Shown here piece after piece: positions 59,077-64,000 of a stretch of DNA of 64,000 nt. The notes beneath the pieces are model-generated. The model was not told the DNA's origin, did not search any database, and saw only the letters and a program-made list of their open reading frames with translations. The translations under genes and the position numbers were made by a program. The stretch comes from Hymenobacter lapidiphilus (lineage in GTDB: Bacteria > Bacteroidota > Bacteroidia > Cytophagales > Hymenobacteraceae), in NCBI RefSeq assembly GCF_003417065.2, contig NZ_QVLT01000006.1:98013-162012 (forward strand). Reading direction: 5' to 3'. Positions within the stretch are counted from its first letter, which is position 1, and each line of letters begins with the position of its first letter.

Positions 59077-60006
59077 TTATTTGCCCACCCGTACCTGTAT
59101 TGTTAGTTGCCGCCGGTTGGTAGTGCCAATGCGCTGTACGCGCAACAGGCCGGGCTTGCCTTCGGGCGTGAGGAAGGCCACCACCTGCCCCTGGCGCAAC
59201 GTTCCGGTAGTGGCAGGGCGGGCAAAACCCAGCCCGCTATCATACGCGGAGCGAAGCAGCGCAGTAGTACCGGCATTCTGGAAGGCAATGCTGTCGAGGG
59301 ATGTGCTGCGGATTTGGGTGGCCCGCCGCTGGGGCCAAGTTAGTTTCAGCGACTCCTCGGTGGGCAGCGACAGAACGGGGGCACTGGCAGCATTATCGAT
59401 CTGGTAAATGAGGTCGATGCGCTGCTGGTTGGCGGGCAGGTTGCGCACCGAGAAGCCGGGCAGGGCCAGCCCCTCGCGCAGGGCCAGAAACCGGCGTGTG
59501 TCGGACACTCCCGCACGCGGGGCGTCGAGGGTTACGCTGTAGCTGTGGAACACGGCCAGCGAGTCGGCGCGGGGCAAGTATAGGCGCAGGCTGCGGGCAC
59601 CCTTGCGGTTTTCAGCATCGAAAGCCTCGTAGCGCCAGGTTTCGGCGCCGGCGGTGCTGCGGGTGGGCTGGGTGCTCTGGAAAACTAGTTCCTTCAGCGA
59701 GGAAACCGCCGAATCGAGGTACACGATATCCTCGGGGGGCTCTTTTTCTGCAAGCACGGAATACGTGATTGGCTCGGGCTTGGGCTCGTAGGTTACCGTG
59801 ATGAGCAGGCGTTGCAGGAGGTTGTCGCCCTCGGCCCGGGCATAGATGCGGGTGGTCACGGTATCGGCGGGCGTGGTGAGGCGGCGGGCGGTAGCGGTGA
59901 GGCGCGAGTCGGCCACAAACTGCACCCGGGGGCCCGAGCCGAGCCCCGGTTCGCAGGCGGCAAGCAGCCCCGGCAGCACCAGCAGTAGTATCGAACGGAA
60001 GCGCAT
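59077..60006 (-). CDS. Lipoprotein of unknown function
   Basis: 309 residues with a lipobox LLAAC (Cys18). The rest is beta-rich without a recognised domain; internal strands such as TRIYARAEGDNLLQRLLITV and LRLYLPRADSLAVFHSYSV alternate polar and hydrophobic residues like an extracytoplasmic Ig-like fold. Probably anchored in the outer membrane. It sits between the FadL-type gene and DPP IV, without an operon partner. Confidence 0.7.
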   Translation of the reverse strand: MRFRSILLLVLPGLLAACEPGLGSGPRVQFVADSRLTATARRLTTPADTVTTRIYARAEGDNLLQRLLITVTYEPKPEPITYSVLAEKEPPEDIVYLDSAVSSLKELVFQSTQPTRSTAGAETWRYEAFDAENRKGARSLRLYLPRADSLAVFHSYSVTLDAPRAGVSDTRRFLALREGLALPGFSVRNLPANQQRIDLIYQIDNAASAPVLSLPTEESLKLTWPQRRATQIRSTSLDSIAFQNAGTTALLRSAYDSGLGFARPATTGTLRQGQVVAFLTPEGKPGLLRVQRIGTTNRRQLTIQVRVGK

Positions 60007-60196
60007 AGTTTTTGGAGCTTTTAGCCGACAGCTACCAGCAGGCAGCTGTCAGAATAAGGGGCCGGAGGCGAACCGCTGATACCTGTCAGCTAAAAGTCCG
60101 GAAGTCAACGGCCCGTAAAGATACGCCGGGTGCAACCTTGCGGGTCGCATTGGCTACCTTAACGCCGGAAACTGACCGACATTTCATTTTACCTGC

Positions 60197-62422
60197 ATGA
60201 ACCTACGATTTCTGGGCCTGGCCCTGCTGCTGAACGCCGCCAGCCCCGTGCTGCTGCCCGCCACTGCCCCAACGGCCTACGCCCAGCAGAAGCAGAATAT
60301 TACCCTCGAAGACATCTGGCAGAAAGGCACCTTCGCCGTTAAATCGGTGGCCGGCTTTAATTGGATGAAGGACGGCCGCTACTACTCCTCCCTCAGCAAG
60401 GGCGACGTGGTGCAGCACGACGTAACGACCGGCCTGCCCGTGCAGACGCTGGTGACGGGCGCCGACCTGAAGCTGCCCGGCCAGACTCAGGCGCTACCCG
60501 TGGACGGCTACAGCTTCAATGCCGACGAAACCAAAATCATGCTCAGCACCGCCACTGAGTCGATTTATCGGCGCAGCAGCAAGTCGTACTTTTTCGTGTA
60601 CGACCGGGCTACCAAGCAAGTGGTGCCGCTAAGCACGGGCGAAGGCAAGCAGCTGTACGCCACGTTTTCGCCCGATGGCAAGCGCGTGGCCTTCGTGCGC
60701 GACAACAACCTGTTTGTAACCGAGCTGGCCACGATGCGCGAAACCGCCGTGACGACGGACGGCGAGATGAACAAAATCATCAATGGCGGCACCGACTGGG
60801 TGTACGAGGAGGAGTTTGAGTTTGCCCAGGGCTTCCAATGGTCGCCCGATTCGCGGCAGGTGGCGTTTTACCGCTTCGATGAAACCGCGGTGCCCGAGTA
60901 CAACATGCAGGCCTGGGGCCCGCTATACCCGCAGGATTACCGCTTTAAGTACCCCAAGGCCGGCGAGAAAAACTCGACTGTTGGCGTGAGCGTGTACGAT
61001 GTGGCCGGCGCCCAGACCGTGAAGATGGACGTGGGCCCGGTGGCCGACCAGTACATTCCGCGCATCATCTGGACCAAAACGCCTAACCTGCTCAGCATCC
61101 GGCGTATGAACCGGCTGCAGAACCAGCTCGAAATTCTGCACGCCGATGCCCGCACCGGCAAGGCCACCGTGGTGCTGACCGACACCGATGCGGCCTACGT
61201 AGAGGTGAACGACGATTTACGCTACCTCGAAGGCGGCAAGCAGTTCCTGTTCACGAGCGAGAAGGACGGCTACCGCCACCTGTATTTGTACGACATGAAC
61301 GGCAAGCTGGCGCGTCAGCTGACTAAGGGCAACTGGGAAATTGCCAGCATCGAAGGCTTCAACGAGAAGAAGGGCGAGGTGTATTTCACGAGCACCGAGG
61401 AGTCGCCGCTGCAGCGCCACCTGTACCGCATCAACCTGAAGGGCAAAGGCAAAACCCGCCTGGGCGAGGCCGGCAACGGCGTGGATGCCGTGAACATCAG
61501 CGCCGACACCAAGTACTACCTCAACTACCACTCGCAGGCCGGCGACCCGACTGTGGTGAGCCTGCGCGACGGGCAGACGGGCAAGCTGGTGAAGGTGCTG
61601 GAAGATAACGCCGCCCTGCGCCAGAAGCTTACCGGCTACAACCTGGGCAAGCTGGAGTTCCTGAATTTCAAGACGGCCGAGGGCGTGGAGCTGAACGCCT
61701 CGGTGCTGAAGCCGGCCAACTTCGACCCGGCCAAAAAGTACCCCGTGCTGATGTACGTGTACGGCGGGCCCGGCTCGCAGACGGTGAAGGACGACGCGGG
61801 TGGAGGTATTGCCTTTACCAACTACCTCTGGCACCAGTTGCTGGCCGAGCAGGGCTACATTGTGGTGAGCGTGGACAACCGCGGCACCGGTGCGCGCGGC
61901 TCGGCTTTCAAGAAGAGCACCTACGCCAACCTGGGCAAGCTCGAAACCCAGGACCAGGCTGCCGCGGCCCGCTACTTCGCCACCCTGCCCTACGTGGACA
62001 AGGCGCGCGTCGGCATCTGGGGCTGGAGCTTCGGGGGTTACATGACGGCCCTGGCCCTGACCAAAAACGCCGACGTGTTCAAGATGGGTATTTCGGTGGC
62101 CCCGGTAACCAACTGGCGCTACTACGACACCGTGTACACCGAGCGGTTCCTGAAAACGCCCCAGGAAAACCCCGGCGGCTACGACGAGAACTCGCCCGTA
62201 AAGTTTGCCGACCAGCTGAAAGGCAAGCTGCTGCTGGTGCACGGCACCGGCGACGACAACGTGCATTTCCAGAACTCGGTGGCTTTCGTGGACGCGATGG
62301 TGCGGGCTGACAAGGACTTCCAAAGCCTATATTACCCCAACCGCAACCACGGCATCTACGGGGGCAACACCCGCCTGCACCTGTACCGGCAGATGACCAA
62401 CTTCGTGCTGCAGAACCTGTAG
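60197..62422 (+). CDS. S9 family peptidase (dipeptidyl peptidase IV)
   Basis: 741 residues with a signal peptide (LGLALLLNAASPVLLPATAPTAYA). The N-terminal DPPIV_N propeller (about 60-470) carries the Glu-Glu in DWVYEEEFEFAQGF that grips the substrate N-terminus. The catalytic domain has Ser611 in GWSFGGYM, Asp686 in GTGDDNVHFQN and His718 in NRNHGIYGG. It removes X-Pro or X-Ala dipeptides from peptide N-termini, probably in the periplasm. A GC-rich hairpin follows. Confidence 0.96.
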   Translation: MNLRFLGLALLLNAASPVLLPATAPTAYAQQKQNITLEDIWQKGTFAVKSVAGFNWMKDGRYYSSLSKGDVVQHDVTTGLPVQTLVTGADLKLPGQTQALPVDGYSFNADETKIMLSTATESIYRRSSKSYFFVYDRATKQVVPLSTGEGKQLYATFSPDGKRVAFVRDNNLFVTELATMRETAVTTDGEMNKIINGGTDWVYEEEFEFAQGFQWSPDSRQVAFYRFDETAVPEYNMQAWGPLYPQDYRFKYPKAGEKNSTVGVSVYDVAGAQTVKMDVGPVADQYIPRIIWTKTPNLLSIRRMNRLQNQLEILHADARTGKATVVLTDTDAAYVEVNDDLRYLEGGKQFLFTSEKDGYRHLYLYDMNGKLARQLTKGNWEIASIEGFNEKKGEVYFTSTEESPLQRHLYRINLKGKGKTRLGEAGNGVDAVNISADTKYYLNYHSQAGDPTVVSLRDGQTGKLVKVLEDNAALRQKLTGYNLGKLEFLNFKTAEGVELNASVLKPANFDPAKKYPVLMYVYGGPGSQTVKDDAGGGIAFTNYLWHQLLAEQGYIVVSVDNRGTGARGSAFKKSTYANLGKLETQDQAAAARYFATLPYVDKARVGIWGWSFGGYMTALALTKNADVFKMGISVAPVTNWRYYDTVYTERFLKTPQENPGGYDENSPVKFADQLKGKLLLVHGTGDDNVHFQNSVAFVDAMVRADKDFQSLYYPNRNHGIYGGNTRLHLYRQMTNFVLQNL

Positions 62423-62437
62423 CAGAGCAATACCAGA

Positions 62438-62512
62438 CACCCCCGCGTCGGATGCCGGCCTGCGGAACGGCTCTGATGCCTCATTCTGCGGGCCGGCATC
62501 GGCGCCGGGGTG
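62438..62512 (+). terminator. GC-rich hairpin after DPP IV
   Basis: CACCCCCGCGTCGGATGCCG pairs imperfectly with CGGCATCGGCGCCGGGGTG across a 30-base loop; a short TTGCATTTG follows. Likely a terminator. Confidence 0.6.
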
Positions 62513-62631
62513 TTGCATTTGGGCCAGGTGAGTAGGGTGGCGAGAGTAAACTAAATCTGGGTTGGCTGCAAAAGATGGCGGAAAAATGCGAATTTCGGGC
62601 ACCTTCCGCCCTTTCCCGCGTACTGCTGCCC

Positions 62632-64000
62632 ATGTCCTTTCGCTTACTACGCTGCCTTTTGCTGCCGCTGCTGGGTACCAGCCTGCTGGCCTGCCAGCCC
62701 GATACTCCTGCCGAAAAGTCTGCCGCGCCCGCTACGGCCCCTGCCCTGACCGATTCGCTGGACTACGACTCGCTCGATACGCCGCTGGCCGCCACGCCCG
62801 TAAAACGCGACTGGCACCGGGTAACGCAGCATACATCCAGGCGGGCCCCGCTGGTGGTGTACCGCAGCTCGCGCCCCCCCCAGGACGAAACCCCGCCCCC
62901 ACCCACCGAACCCCGCGTACAGGACCTGACGCTACGGCCCAGCGAGTATTTTCAGATTGACCCCACCAAGGCCGCCGAAGTACGCGGCCGCGAAGGCACG
63001 GTGGTCCGGTTTCCGGCCGGGGCGCTGGTTGATGCCAAGCAGCAGCCGGTAACCGGCACGGTATGGGTGGAGCTGAAGGAATGCTACTCGGGCCCCTCGA
63101 TGCTGCTGTCGAACCTGCTGACCGAAACGGAGTCGGGCCGCGCGCTGGAGCTGAGCGGGGCCGTGCTGGTGCGGGCTTCGGCTCAGGGCCGGCCGCTGGC
63201 CCTGGCTACGGGCCGTAATTTTCAGCTGGAACTGAAGGGCCGAACCCACGATAATCCCCTTTTTTACGGCCAGGGCGGCTCCGATGGGGTTGTGCGCTGG
63301 GCGGCCGGCGAGGCAACAGCCGCCACCGCCACCCAGGTGCTGACGACAGCCCAGCGTATGCCGCGCTACGGCAACGACATTGCCGATTTCAATAAGCTCA
63401 TCCGCTACCCGCGCCAGGCGCAGGAAAAACAGACCGAAGGAGTGGTTTTCGCCTCGTTTGTGGTGGATGAAAGTGGCCGGATACAGCAGCCGCGCATTTT
63501 GCGGGGCGTAGGCGACGGCTGCGACGAGGAAGTGCTACGGGTGCTACGCCAGACCTCGGGCCGCTGGACTCCCGGCCAGCAGGATGGACGTTTCGTGAAA
63601 GTGAAAATGATGCTGCCCATCCGCTTCAAATTCCAGCCCGGCCAGGCCGTTTCCACCGACGTTGAGCCACCCACCACCCCCGATATAGCCGAAGCCGCCG
63701 GCGAGCCGACCGAGGAAGATACCGGACTGGCCGACGCCCCCAATGCCTTGCAGCCCAGCCGGCTGGGGTGGCTGGCTGCCGGCCGCGCCTGGATAGGCAA
63801 GGCGGTTCCGTTGTTTGTGCCTGCCTTCGCCGTAAACAGCCAAACCGCCGTGCGCCTGCTGGTGCCGGGGCGCCGGCTGGTGCTGGCGGCCACCCCGCAG
63901 CAGGGAGGCTACCAGTTTATGGCCGCACCTGCCGGGGCGACAGTGGTGGGTTTACGCTACGAGAACGGGGCGCCTTTTCTGGCCCACCAACCCACCCCCG
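62632..64000 (+). CDS. Lipoprotein with C-terminal TonB-like domain (3' end outside window)
   Basis: At least 456 residues, frame open at the window edge. The ATG begins MSFRLLRCLLLPLLGTSLLAC, a lipoprotein signal with Cys21. A Pro-rich spacer (about 80-95) leads to a beta domain that includes GREGTVVRFPAGALVDAKQQPVTGTV. A TonB C-terminal-like domain (about 255-345) has FNKLIRYPRQAQEKQTEGVVFASFVVDESGRIQQPRIL (in parts) and GCDEEVLRVLRQTSGRWTPG. Further sequence follows, which is unusual because TonB domains normally end the protein. A lipid-anchored protein cannot easily energise receptors as TonB does, so its role is unclear. Confidence 0.85.
   Translation, partial: MSFRLLRCLLLPLLGTSLLACQPDTPAEKSAAPATAPALTDSLDYDSLDTPLAATPVKRDWHRVTQHTSRRAPLVVYRSSRPPQDETPPPPTEPRVQDLTLRPSEYFQIDPTKAAEVRGREGTVVRFPAGALVDAKQQPVTGTVWVELKECYSGPSMLLSNLLTETESGRALELSGAVLVRASAQGRPLALATGRNFQLELKGRTHDNPLFYGQGGSDGVVRWAAGEATAATATQVLTTAQRMPRYGNDIADFNKLIRYPRQAQEKQTEGVVFASFVVDESGRIQQPRILRGVGDGCDEEVLRVLRQTSGRWTPGQQDGRFVKVKMMLPIRFKFQPGQAVSTDVEPPTTPDIAEAAGEPTEEDTGLADAPNALQPSRLGWLAAGRAWIGKAVPLFVPAFAVNSQTAVRLLVPGRRLVLAATPQQGGYQFMAAPAGATVVGLRYENGAPFLAHQPTP

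Overview
The window is GC-rich chromosomal DNA from a Bacteroidota bacterium, most likely Cytophagales and close to Hymenobacter. This is inferred from gene content: DUF6089 outer-membrane proteins, a MurF-Alr fusion, YfhO, a DUF5686 protein with a CarboxypepD_reg-like domain, a DPP IV-type S9 peptidase, a group III truncated haemoglobin, several OmpA/PD40 lipoproteins, and TAnnTTTG-type promoter boxes instead of Shine-Dalgarno signals. Nearly all genes look chromosomal and housekeeping. I see no prophage, insertion sequence, CRISPR array, rRNA or plasmid function.

Layout. 1-4.5 kb (minus): CBS protein, a BamA/TamA-like barrel, NAD kinase and two tandem DUF6089 (PorG-like) proteins. 4.6-8.4 kb (minus): alpha/beta hydrolase, PabA/TrpG amidotransferase, CvpA, YqeY and a membrane protein. 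8.4-15.9 kb (plus): pdxJ, the selenouridine pair mnmH-selD, a TPR histidine kinase, a second hydrolase and an RsmI-like methylase. 15.9-18.4 kb (minus): feoAB behind a clear Bacteroidota promoter. 18.6-32.8 kb: envelope and wall genes (OmpA lipoprotein, MurF-Alr, YfhO, DUF5686 protein), a PLP deaminase, recX and an FkbM methyltransferase. At 32.96 kb lies tRNA-Thr(CGT), followed by a run of small orphan genes that includes a SUFU-domain protein (33.2-35.4 kb). 35.5-38.7 kb: lpdA (frameshifted) and an M1 peptidase. 39-41.6 kb: an EamA transporter, a group III truncated haemoglobin and, convergent with it, a xenorhodopsin closely resembling Anabaena sensory rhodopsin. 41.8-46.4 kb: odhB-sucA. 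46.7-55.8 kb: chrA, a 2OG-Fe(II) oxygenase, an OmpA/PD40 lipoprotein, floA, nfeD, a GreA-like factor and proS. 56-64 kb: a Tyr/Gly-rich repeat lipoprotein, a frameshifted FadL-type porin, a lipoprotein, DPP IV, and a lipoprotein carrying a TonB C-terminal domain that runs off the window.

Two features stand out. The first is the rhodopsin: Asp75-Ser79-Ala86 in helix C and Pro209 four residues before the retinal lysine Lys213. That signature belongs to the xenorhodopsin/ASR branch (inward proton pumps or photosensors), not to ordinary outward pumps. The second is the set of dispersed, imperfectly palindromic intergenic repeats. At least two families are present (GTAGGGGCGGGGCTTG type, three copies; TGTCATCCTGAGC type, seven copies), plus several single long inverted repeats. 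They sit next to stop codons, between operon partners, and in one case over an apparent start codon. Two genes (lpdA and the FadL-type porin) each lack one base; I cannot tell from sequence alone whether these are mutations or assembly errors.
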